Assembly (NCBI GenBank): GCA_964017045.1
Contig: OZ024808.1
Location: 19,089,284-19,153,283 of the forward strand
Reading direction: 5' to 3'
Origin: Omphiscola glabra
Taxonomy: Eukaryota; Mollusca; Gastropoda; Lymnaeidae
Length of the DNA: 64,000 nt
Of the stretch, positions 23,001-33,435 are shown piece after piece. The notes under the pieces are model-generated. The model saw only the letters and a list, made by a program, of their open reading frames with translations. It ran no database searches and had not been told where the DNA came from. Made by a program: the position numbers and the translations under genes. How positions within the stretch are numbered: the first letter of the stretch is position 1; each line of letters opens with the position of its first letter.

Positions 23001-26000
23001 TATCGATTGCAATGGGCTTACATTACGTCGATATCTCAAGGTAAACAAGTCTAGTAACTAGTACAACATACAGTGGCAAGTGCAACATCTTTGGAAATAA
23101 ACAATAAATAGTGTTTAAAAAATTTCTTTAGATTTTTTGCAGAAGTCCAACGAGTTCTCAAGCCCGGTGGAACTTTCGTAGCCTACGGTTATATCTGGGA
23201 CAAACTTGATAATCAAGAAACTGAGAGTTGTATGAAAGAGGTAAAGTACAAGTTTATATAAAAATTTGTCCAAAAATTACATTTTTGTATAATTGCTTCT
23301 TGCATTTTACCTGATGTATTTTTTATTTTAAAAAAAATATATATAAAACCTTCATCACCAAATTTACTGTTACACCTTCAAGCTTCATTTAAAATTGTAA
23401 ACACAAAAAATTTGTCTTGTAAAACTGAGTATTGTGAATGTATACAAAAAGTATCTAAAACATATGAAGGCATTTTAAAATGTTTATTGTAAATTCTGAC
23501 AAAGTCAATGTGATTTCGTTTTCTCAAACTCCACAAAGCATCCATATTTCCCAGCATCAAATCAGATTTAAAAGAGTTAATCAACATGGGAAAAAAAAAC
23601 TTTTTTCGAAAATAATCAAACAGCCCCTAAAAACAATTTTTTTTCCATAAAAATCCTTTATTAAATGGAATATTGAGCAATGAGAAATGGGGTTGAAAAT
23701 TTGACAAAATATGCATACAGGTAACGCACTTTATAGCACACAAGTAATGCATATTCTAAGCATTCCAAATAGTTCACCCCCCCCCCCACCTTACACAAGG
23801 CTCGTAACCGCACATTTTTTCCCGCCCCTGAACTATATTAATATTCCGATGAACCACGCGCTTTTACACTCCAGATTTTTTCACTCAATATTTTAGAAAA
23901 AAAAATTATGCACTTGTGATTAAAAAAAAAAAGAATCTCATTTAGCGCAGTTATCGGAAATTTCACTTCATGAAAAAGGGAAAGCTGATTTTTGGGGGTA
24001 GGGGTTGAGCGATGCAGTTGAATATTTGAAAGAATGTGTAGTCATCAACATCGAGTCTATGTGCCAAACTTCAGTTCGATCGCTTTACGGCAAGTGGGTT
24101 AATAATTATGTCTGCCACCCGATCAGTCAGCCAGCCTCGAACAAAAGCGAGGTTAATTTAAAGGATTTGAAAAAAAAATTGGTACTAAATTATTTAATTT
24201 GAAATTAGTATAGCCTTTTTCTTTTTTTTATATAGATATATTTGCCACTTTGTGTAGAGTGCTAAGCTTACTCTTAAAAATTGAGCCAGATAATGTCAAG
24301 TTCTGTATCGCTTTTTAAACAAATCAAAACAGTCCTCATATTATTTAAGGGTCGTAAAGCATTTAATGACGTTTAAAATTAAAATTTATGAAACGGATAA
24401 ACGAATGTTATAATATTTTTATTTCTCAGATTCGAGAGCGTTTTGAAAAATATGCTACGCCATTCGCAAAAACTCTTCATAAAAAATTCAGTCTCACACA
24501 GTTTCCGTTCAAGGACATTAAAAGGTAATTGGCGGTGAATGATTTGTACAGTTAAATACAAGATATAAAAATCTTTTCATTTAGTATTAGCACTGAAGAT
24601 ATTGTTTATACAGTTTGAGCTGTCAAGATCCCAATGGGACAGAGGAATAGGTATACAAGTCCGAAATTGTTGCGATTCCCATCGCAACCATTCCGACCAA
24701 AACCATTCCCACCGCAACCATTTGGACAGCAACCGTTCCCACCTCAACCATTTGGACAGCAACCGTTCCCACCGCAACCATTTGGACAGCAACCATTCCC
24801 ACCGCAACCATTTCCACTGCAACTATTCCGACTGCAACCATTCCGACCAAAACCATTCCCTCCGCAACCATTTGGATCGCAATAGTTTGGACTGCAACCG
24901 TTCCCACTGCAACAATTCCAACTGCAACTGTTCCCACCGCAACCCTTCCCACCGCAACTATTCCGACTGCAACTATTCCGACTGCAACCATTTTTTCTGC
25001 AACCGTTCCCACCGCAACCATTCCGACTGCAACTATTCCTACTGCAACCATTCCCACCGCAACCATTCCCACCTCAACCATTCCCACTGCAACCATTCCC
25101 ACGGCAATCATTCCGACTGCAACTATTTCGACTGCAACCATTTTGACTGCAACCATTCCGACTGCAACCATTCCGACTCCAACCATTCCGGCTGCAACCG
25201 TTCCCATCGCAACCATTCCGACTGCAACCATTACGTCAGCAACCATTTCGACTGCAACCGTTCGCTGTGCAGATTTAGTTAAACACACTTCCAATGATTG
25301 ATACTTGGCAGAAGCTATTTTAAAATATTAGATTTCTATGGCTTTATATGGATTGAAAGGTAGTTTCATTGAGATTTTTTAAATATTGACAACTTCATAT
25401 GCTGTAACTAGATTAGCTTTGAATATTCGAATCATCAACTAAATATCAACAGTAGCGGTCGCACATTTGTTTTTAACATTTCTATAATTTTTTGAATGTT
25501 ATAAAAATTATAATTAACTTTTTAAATATAATATATTTTTTAGACCGCTTTTTATGAAACGTCGAAAATATTTTACTCCTAGATGTGGTGGGGTGGGTGG
25601 GTCACTGGGCTAGATTCGAGAGGGGAGGGGGGTCGGGGTTCATAGGGCTTTATTTACATTTAGTTTTTTTCTTCTTCGGATTTATGTATTAATTAAAGAC
25701 ACTGAGTTTAGTTTCGGAACAGCCCAAACGCCAAACGTAAAGTACTGTTTGGGCTGCACAGTTTACGTATTCAAACTTAGAATAACAGTACATGAATCAA
25801 TCTGACAATACAAATTAAACTTCCAGATTCGATGACATCACAATGCCGTCTGAGATGACTTTAGACCAATATGCGGGTATGCTTAGGTCAGTTCACGTGA
25901 CTCATTTGTACGACAAAGACAACGTCGGCGAGGAACCCATTGTAGAACAAGCAATGAAAAGGTTGGAATTGATTAAACGGTCAAATACGAACGCATCAAT

Positions 26001-27914
26001 ATATATAATAAAATGTTTTTTTTTTAAATTTTACATAGGCCAACTATTATACAAATGTATTTAAAAGATTTCTTTTTAATTTTCTCTTACCAAAAATGCA
26101 TTTCTAATTTTTGTGTTCACGCTCACGCTCCTGTCAATGCCTCGATCTGAATTCGTTATTGTAGGATAAGGGACCTGTCAGCTTATGGCTATAGAAAAAG
26201 TTGCTCCTTTCCTGTTTCCTATATCATTTTTCATACAGCCTAGTTGCCATATAGATGTATTGCTGTTGTGAAAGAAATAACCGTACCCTTACAGCTGGAT
26301 TGAATAATATTTCCCTAAGGACAGACTGCAAGGACTCACGCACAGTTTCCATCCGGAAGACCAAGCCGTTAGCCTGTATCGATCAAGTTTTGAAAGGACT
26401 CTACACCCACGAAACCCCGCAGGGAAGTCCTCATATCACAGCGGTCAAGGAAAAGTCTTTTCCACAACGAACTGCTCCGAGAAGACACTAAGGAGAGGAC
26501 TCGAGAAGCTACTTCCAATACTGATGTGACCCCGTGCATTGATTGATCAAGCCAAATCATCAATCATTTAATACCGACTGAACACCCAAGCAGGGCCGGC
26601 CTTAGGCCACTGCAACCTATGCGGCCGCAGTGGGCCCCGCACTTTCATAGGCCCCGCCACGAATTTATGTTCTAATACAAAATCTGAATTTTCACCTATT
26701 ATCCTTATCCTCTACACAGAATGGACCCCGCGCAATCCGTTTCGCATAGGGCCCCGCAATTGTTAGGGTCGGCCCTGCACCCACGACACACCGCTGTGAA
26801 AGTCCACGCATCACGACGTACAAGCGAAATCTGTGACGTCCAGTTTTGTTTTCTTTGCCCCAAGACGCCATACTCAAAGCACTGCAGGATTCACTTTCAA
26901 CATTAAACCAATCTCATTGATTGATTGATCAAGCCAAATCATCAATCACTTGATACAGACTGTACACCCACGACATACCGCTGTGAAAGTCCACGCATCA
27001 GGACGTACAAGCGAAATCTGTGACGTCCAGTTTTGTTTTCTTTGCCCCAAGACGCCATACTCAATGCACTGCAGGATTCACTTTCAACATTAAACCAATC
27101 TCATTGATTGATCGATCAAGCCAAATCATCAATCACTTGATACCGACTGTACACCCACGACATACCGCTGTGAAAGTCCACGCATCAGGACGTACAAGGG
27201 AAATCTGTGACGTCCAGTTTTGTTCCCGCCCCTAAGACGCCAAAATGAAAGCACTGCTGGATTCACTATCAACAGTAAACCGATCTCATTGATTGATTGA
27301 ACAAGCCAGATCATCGAATCAATTAATTTTGATAACGTTAACTTTGAAACTGTGCGATCCTATAAAAAAAAAGTACGTTACAAAGCAAAGGAATATTATG
27401 ATGAATGCTAGGCACTATGGTAAGCCAGATGTCCGTAGTTCACAGAACTTAATGGCATTACGATTTGAGAATGGACGCAGTTGTATAGACTCAGAGTTAA
27501 CGCTGTTCTAAAGGTTGTCTCCCTTGCTAACACAATGCAGTTTAGTGATCAAGAATGCTTTTAAAGGGGACATTACTGTACAATCTGAAAAAGAAAGCTT
27601 TTGAAATGAAAATTACTGCACATTCTGAAAATGAAAGCTTTTCAATGGGACATTACTGCACATTTTGAAAATGCAACACGGTTTCAAAGCTTTCCTTACT
27701 CTTGTTGGTTCCAGACACACAACTGGAATTACATTATTTGATGTACGAATATTCGAATAATCATTATAATCACGTTAAATTAGCTACTTTTGCTATTTCA
27801 TACATGTCGGTTATATTGAATGCTTTCAGACTAAAGGCCACACTGGGTGAGGAACAGGATGTCAAGTTGAAAACAACTTGGACTGTATTTATGATTCTGG
27901 GAAGAAAAGATTAA
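20021..27914 (+). CDS. SAM-dependent methyltransferase, Methyltransf_11 type, copy B (6 exons, 263 aa)
   Basis: Exons are 20021-20224, 22877-23040, 23132-23240, 24430-24524, 25827-25961 and 27830-27914. Exon lengths equal those of copy A (204,164,109,95,135,85) and all sites are GT-AG. It carries the same class I methyltransferase motifs as copy A: AVDVCCGSGRGT, GVDTSS, VDLLSIAMGLHYVD and RVLKPGGTF. The last is closer to the usual LKPGG form than copy A. The exon 5 donor (gttgga) is weak. Exon 6 encodes exactly the same 27 residues as copy A, although the other exons differ by 27 residues in total. The start is chosen by alignment with A and by the conserved flank. Intron 1 is lengthened by a LINE. 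The intact frame suggests function; the substrate is unknown. Confidence 0.9.
20209..20625 (+). repeat. ~207-bp tandem duplication of exon 1 end plus donor, copy B
   Basis: Same arrangement as in copy A. The second copy begins about 20,416, again with aaatacttcacaaag before gtaaga. In the first copy the exon end is mutated to ttcaaaaag, so the second copy keeps the ancestral ttcacaaag. Confidence 0.8.
20715..20935. repeat. 24-bp minisatellite in intron 1 of copy B
   Basis: About nine units of 24 bp containing cgccatcttgaaaacaaatg and tatc. Because 24 is a multiple of 3, it yields repeated eight-residue open frames (MADTFVFK) on the minus strand. These are not a gene. Confidence 0.95.
21180..22515 (-). 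mobile_element. 5'-truncated LINE with reverse transcriptase, in intron 1 of copy B
   Basis: Two minus-strand frames (22,537-22,193 and 22,256-21,480) together encode the reverse transcriptase domain of a non-LTR retrotransposon, separated by a frameshift near 22,195. Visible motifs are AEEQAGFRQG, VFVDFKKAFDRV (motif A), GVRQGGLVSPTLFNIFLE (motif B) and RFADDIDGLAG (motif C, catalytic ADD). A C-terminal region with YLGAIVSEEG and SIFLYACESWT follows. The endonuclease is missing. The 3' end on the minus strand finishes in a (TGA)n tail at 21,180-21,200, as in RTE-like elements, but the clade is not established. Copy A intron 1 lacks it. Confidence 0.85.
23690..24180 (+). repeat. Dispersed repeat family, copy 4, in intron 3 of copy B
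   Basis: The longest copy. It includes aacgcactttata, acaaggctcgtaaccgcaca, cgcccctgaactatatt, gagtctatgtgcc and the GCCA-type end cagtcagccagcc. It is absent from the homologous intron of copy A, so it inserted after the duplication or was lost from A. Confidence 0.65.
24655..25268. repeat. 15-bp minisatellite in intron 4 of copy B
   Basis: About 40 imperfect units of the gcaaccattccgact / gcaaccattcccacc type. The period is divisible by three, so open frames run through it on both strands (NHSHR/NHSDC and VAVGM patterns). Copy A has only a few units at 5390-5475. It lies wholly between exons 4 and 5 and has no splice support, so it is not called as coding. Confidence 0.9.
25269..25826. other. 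Remainder of intron 4, copy B
   Basis: Homologous to 5500-5996 at roughly 80%. No feature was seen apart from a G-rich stretch near 25,570-25,640. Confidence 0.5.
26330..27315 (+). repeat. 189-bp tandem repeats in intron 5 of copy B
   Basis: tgattgatcaagccaaatca recurs at about 26,541, 26,926 and 27,113, with a diverged form at about 27,298. Spacings are 385, 187 and 187 nt. The first interval equals one monomer plus the 187-bp MITE and its 8-bp duplication. Copy A has one such monomer. Confidence 0.8.
26591..26777. mobile_element. hAT-type MITE, 187 bp, inside a 189-bp repeat monomer
   Basis: The left end is cagggccggcctta and the right end is tagggtcggccctg, an inverted repeat with few mismatches. 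Flanks cacccaag (26,583-26,590) and cacccacg (26,778-26,785) form an 8-bp duplication with one change. Neighbouring monomers without it provide the empty site. Confidence 0.85.
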
Positions 27915-27928
27915 AGACTGATTGCTGA

Positions 27929-27934
27929 AATAAA
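27929..27934 (+). promoter_or_regulatory. Putative polyadenylation signal of copy B
   Basis: AATAAA lies 15 nt after the stop codon. Copy C also has AATAAA (48,044-48,049), whereas copy A has AAGAAA at the homologous site (7526-7531). Use is inferred. Confidence 0.35.
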
Positions 27935-28679
27935 AGCTGTTCTCAAAGCTGTTCTTAAAGATTTTGTCAAAGCTGTAGTCGATAAAATGTAGTAGCTTTC
28001 AGGTGGAAATCATATAAACATAATAATGTAAATTACCTGTAAATTAGTTTGTTAGAGAAGTCCACCTTTTCTTTACTTCTAAATGCCGCTGCAATGGATT
28101 ACAAAAACAACAACTAGCGTTTATAAAATTTCATAATGGTGCAGTTATAAATTGTATTCCATGTAACACCTAAAAAACGTATATGTTTATCAATATGTAT
28201 TTACGTAAATGAAACATAATCGTATTATTAAGCTCTCTTTAAAACAAACGAATACATATTAACAGGTAATATCATTTTTTTAAAAAAAAGTATTACAAAT
28301 AATCATGATTATTGTATGAATAATTTCGTGAAAAGGGATCGCTTTCATTTCATGAAATACTAACCAATCCCCTTAGATCGCCGTTTCTTTAAAAAAGGGG
28401 GTTGTGTGGGAATTTAAGAATTGTGAAGAGGGGACACTTAGTCTCAGAAAATGAAGGGGAATTTATACTTCAAATGTTTGGGGGCGATATTAAATTATAA
28501 AGGGGGACAGTGGACATTTTAAGGTTCTCAGGAGGGAAAGCAATTATCTAGATCAAAGGCGAGACAGGAATTGAAACTAGTAGGACACAGCGATGTTTCA
28601 TTAGTAGAGAAGGTCAAAGTACTTTGTTCATGACATGACTTTTGTTTCTTTCGTGCTTGAGTCAGACAGAATCAGATCA
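27935..28679. other. 3' flank of copy B
   Basis: Highly similar to 7,530-8,540 of unit 1 minus the MITE at 8205. No gene was seen. Confidence 0.6.
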
Positions 28680-29020
28680 TAAATATTGTAGTTTTGTTAG
28701 ATTCGTACTTTTATTGTAGTTTCGTTCGATTCGTACTTTTATTGTAGTTTCGTTCGATTCGTACTTTTATTGTAGTTTTGTTCGATTCGTACTTTTATTG
28801 TAGTTTTGTTAGATTCGTACTTTTATTGTAGTTTCGTTCGATTCGTACTTTTATTGTAGTTTTGTTCGATTCGTACTTTTATTGTAGTTTTGTTCGATTC
28901 GTACTTTTATTGTAGTTTCGTTCGATTCGTACTTTTATTGTAGTTTTGTTAGATTCGTACTTTTATTGTAGTTTCGTAAGATTCGTACTTTTATTGTAGT
29001 TTCGTTCGATTCGTACTTTA
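28680..29020. repeat. 28-bp minisatellite, unit 2
   Basis: About 12 units containing attgtagtttcgttcgattc and gtactttt. Homologue of 8550-8962, with its own predominant variant. Confidence 0.95.
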
Positions 29021-29249
29021 GCCAGACTGGCTTCAGATCATAAATATTGTAGCTTCTACACGGTATCAAAATGAATTGTCCATGTTTGAAACTGCAACCA
29101 AATATTAAACGCGATTACTTTATGTGGACAATTCTGCTCTTATTTTTCAGAAGAAATACATGTATAATTCCTTTCATTAATTTGTTCAAACAATTTTTTT
29201 TTCTATTTTAACGTCGGTGACAAAAAGCTTGATACAAATGTGATGATTA

Positions 29250-29848
29250 TTCATAGTAATCATCATTCACCACTACTTCATTCACTTCATTGGCTCCCTG
29301 TACAAGCACAGATTGTCTCTGTTCTCTGTCACAACCTTTTCTCGAATTCCTGCTCTTCCTATCTAAACGATCTTCTCTCTGTCTATTCACCACTTCGACA
29401 GCTTCGCTCCTCCGCAGACGGGCGTATTCTTTCTGTCACCAAGACACGCACAAAAACATACGGTGAAAGATCTTTCTCTTTCTGTGCCCCCAAACAATGG
29501 ACTTCTCTTCCACTACACATCCGCAATATATCAACCATCACAGCCTTCATAACTGCACTCAAAACACATCTCTTTAAACTCTACTACACAGACTAATTCC
29601 CCATATCTGACGGATAAACCATACTGCTGGCCGCCGTCCATGGCTTGTCATGTAAAAGTTCTGGGGTGGGTGGGGTGAATATGCATTCGTTTTTGTTTTG
29701 TCACTATACAGCTGTTCTTTATTACATAAATGTATTTTATTTTATTGTCACGATTATGTCTCTTTTTCTAATATTTTTATGTACAGTGCGGTGAGCCCAG
29801 CCCTAGGCTGACGTATCGCGCTATATAAGACAACTAATAATAATAATA
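29250..29848 (+). mobile_element. 5'-truncated LINE 3' end (CR1/L2-like), interrupted by a Helitron
   Basis: An open frame ending near 29,596 carries LHSLHWLPVQAQI, then RQLRSSADGRIL and SFSFCAPKQWTSLP. This is the familiar C-terminal end of CR1/L2/Rex-like LINE polymerases. The 3' UTR includes cagccctaggctgacgtatc, tataagacaactaataataa and a (TAA)n tail that continues at 35,845-35,858 after the nested element. The host sequence attattcatagtaa...tagcaaatattgaa is uninterrupted in unit 1 at about 9,206. A matching 3' UTR fragment lies at 60,690-60,770. Confidence 0.85.
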
Positions 29849-30022
29849 TCTATATATATAAAAATGAATGTATGTCTGTCTGTATGTATGTATGTATGTC
29901 TGTTTGTCTCATATGCGCTCCCACACCATTCATGCGATTGCAACAAAACTTTGGTGAGTTGTTGGCCACCTACCTGGGCATTTAACTGCGACATTAAAAA
30001 ACTTTTCAATTATTTCGTTTTC

Positions 30023-33000
30023 GGCCGTTGGCCCCAAAATCGTTTCTTTTTCTTATATGAGCTTTGTAAACAATAGATTTCGTCTGCGCTCCTACACCAT
30101 TTATTCGAATACGCTAAAACTTTGATGAGATGTTGCGACCATGCCCACAAAGGTTTCTAAATTATTACAACCGTTTTAAAATATTCCGTTTTGAGCCAGG
30201 GCCCCATGTTCGTTTTTTCAAATATGAGCTATATAAATATAGTTTCAAACCGAATGCGCTTCTACACCATTCATGCGATTGCGACAAACATTGGAGAGTT
30301 GTATTTCATAAGCTCGCGCATTTTACTTGGTAATAATAACACTTTTAAAATATTTCGTTTTGGCCGTTGGTCCTTCATTCGTTTTTTTTTCTAATACGAG
30401 CTTTGTAAAAAAATATTTCCGTCTGCGCTCATACACAATTCGTCTAAATGCGCTAAATCTTGGGTAAAATGTTGCAAGCACGCCCACAAAGGTTTGGAAA
30501 TAATTATAACCGTTTTAAAATATTCCGTTTTGAGCCAGGGGCCCCGTGTTAGTTTTTTCTAATATGAACTATATAAATATAGTTTCAAACCGTATGCGCT
30601 CCTACACCATTCATGCGATTGCAACAAAACATTGGAGAGTTGTATTCCACAAGCTCGAGCATTTTACTGGGTCATTATAAAACTTTTAAAATATTTCGTT
30701 TTGGCCGTTGGCCCCAAAATCGTTTTTTTCTTATATGAGCTTTGTAAACAATAGATTTCGTCTGCGCTCCTACACCATTTATTCGAATACGCTAAAACTT
30801 TGAAGAAATGTTGCGAGCATGCCCACAAAGGTTTCTAAATTATTACAACCATTTTAAAATATTCCGTTTTGAGCCAGGGCCCCATGTTCGTTTTTTCTAA
30901 TACGAGCTATATAAATATAGTTTCAAACCGAATGCGCTTCTACACCATTCATGCGATTGCGACAAAACATTGGAGAGTTGTATTTCATAAGCTCGCGCAT
31001 TTTACTTGGTAATTATAACACTTTTAAAATATTTCGTTTTGGCCGTTGGCCCTTCATTCGTTTTTTTTCTGATACGAGCTTTGTAAAAAAATATTTCCGT
31101 CTGCGCTCATACACCATTCGTCTGAATGCGCTAAATCTTGAGTAAAATGTTACAAGCACTCCCACAAAGGTTTGGAAATAATTATAACCGTTTTAAAATA
31201 TTCCGTTTTGAGCCAGGGGCCCCGTGTTCGTTTTTTCTATTATGAGCTATATAAATATAGTTTCAAACCGTATGCGCTCCTACACCATTCATGCGATTGC
31301 AACAAAACATTGGAGAGTTGTATTCCACAAGCTCGCGCATTTTACTTGGTAATTATAACACTTTTAAAATATTTCGTTTTGGCCGTTGGCCCTTCATTCG
31401 TTGTTTTTCTTATACGAGCTTTGTAAAAAAATATTTCCGTCTGCGCTCATGCACCATTTGTCTGAATGCGCTAAATCTTGGGTAAAATGTTACAAGCACG
31501 CCCACAAAGGTTTGGAAATAATTATAACCGTTTTAAAATATTCCGTTTTGAGCCAGGGGCCCCGTGTTCGTTTTTTCTTATATGAGCTATATAAATATAG
31601 TTTCAAACCGTATTCGCTCCTACACCATTCATGCGATTGCGACAAAACATTGGAGAGTTGTATTCCACAAGCTCGCGCATTTTACTGGGTCATTATAACA
31701 CTTTTAAAATATTTCGTTTTGGCCGTTGGTCCTTCATTCGTTTTTTTTTCTAATACGAGCTTTGTAAAAAAATATTTCCGTCTGCGCTCATACACCATTC
31801 GTCTAAATGCGCTAAATCTTGGGTAAAATGTTGCAAGCACGCCCACAAAGGTTTGGAAATAATTATAACCGTTTTAAAATATTCCGTTTTGAGCCAGGGG
31901 CCCCGTGTTAGTTTTTTCTAATATGAACTATATAAATATAGTTTCAAACCGAATGCGCTTCTACACCATTCATGCGATTGCGACAAAACATTGGAGAGTT
32001 GTATTTCATAAGCTCGCGCACTTTACTTGGTAATTATAACACTTTTAAAATATTTCGTTTTGGCCGTTGGCCCCAAAATCGTTTTTTTTTCTTATATGAG
32101 CTTTGTAAACAATAGATTTCGTCTGCGCTCCTACACCATTTATTCGAATACGCTAAAATTTTGATGAGATGTTGCGAGCATGCCCACAAAGGTTTCTAAA
32201 TTATTACAACCGTTTTAAAATATTCCGTTTTGAGCCAGGGGCCCCATGTTCGTTTTTTCTAATATGAGCTATATAAATATAGTTTCAAACCGAATGCGCT
32301 TCTACACCATTCATGCGATTGTGACAAAACATTGGAGAGTTGTATTTCATAAGCTTGCGCATTTTACTTGGTAATTATAACACTTTTAAAATATTTCGTT
32401 TTGGCCGTTGGCCCCAAAATCGTTTTTTTTTTCTTATATGAGCTTTGTAAACAATAGATTTCGTCTGCGCTCCTACACCATTTATTCGAATACGCTAAAA
32501 CTTTTATGAGATGTTGTGAGCATGCCCACAAAGGTTTCTAAATTATTACAACCGTTTTAAAATATTCCGTTTTGAGCCAGGGGCCCCATGTTCGTTTTTT
32601 TCTAATATGAGCTATATAAATATAGTTTCAAACCGAATGCGCTTCTACACCATTCATGCGATTGCGACAAAACATTGGAGAGTTGTATTTCATAAGCTCG
32701 CGCATTTTACTTGGTAATTATAACACTTTTAAAATATTTCGTTTTGGCCGTTGGCCCCAAAATCGTTTTTTTTGTCTTATATGAGCTTTGTAAACAATAG
32801 ATTTCGTCTGCGCTCCTACACCATTTATTCGAATACGCTAAAATTTTGATGAGATGTTGCGAGCATGCCCACAAAGGTTTCTAAATTATTACAACCGTTT
32901 TAAAATATTCCGTTTTGAGCCAGGGGCCCCATGTTCGTTTTTTCTAATATGAGCTATATAAATATAGTTTCAAACCGAATGCGCTTCTACACCATTCATG

Positions 33001-33435
33001 CGATTGTGACAAAACATTGGAGAGTTGTATTTCATAAGCTTGCGCATTTTACTTGGTAATTATAACACTTTTAAAATATTTCGTTTTGGCCGTTGGCCCC
33101 AAAATCGTTTTTTTTCTTATACGAGCTTTGTACAAAATAATTTCTGTATGCGCTTCTATACCATTTATCTGAATGCGATAAAACTTTAGTAAAATGTTTT
33201 ACCCAAGTCCGCAAAGCTTTTCAAATTATTACAACCGTTTAAAATATTCTTTTTTGAGCCAGGGGCCCTATGTTCTATTTTTCCTATATGAGCTATACAA
33301 ATACAATTTCAAACAGAGCTAATGTGTGGATGGATAGATTTTTAATCAAATACAAATAGCGAAATTAAATTGTGCGTGTCACATAGTAATTAGGTTTCTG
33401 AAGTAGTTACAACACTTTTAAAATAATCCGTTGTT
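30023..33435. repeat. ~341-bp dimeric satellite inside the Helitron
   Basis: ggccgttgg recurs at 30023, 30362, 30703, 31041, 31381, 31721, 32062, 32403, 32746, 33088 and 33436, so there are ten units of 338-348 nt. Each unit is two related halves of about 170 nt. One half carries cgttttggccgttgg and gagctttgtaaa; the other carries cgttttgagccagggg and gagctatataaa. Both halves contain tgcgctcctacaccatt-like words. Two unit types (ccccaaaatcg versus ccttcattcg) alternate irregularly. Confidence 0.95.

Noticed and set aside
24577..25294. Frames of 226 and 223 codons on opposite strands
   Set aside because: A 15-bp array in intron 4 of copy B. It has no splice link to the flanking exons, and both strands are open for the same reason.
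29864..31826. Plus-strand frames of 60-146 codons in the Helitron region
   Set aside because: They follow the ~341-bp satellite period and differ between units. No Rep or helicase motif.
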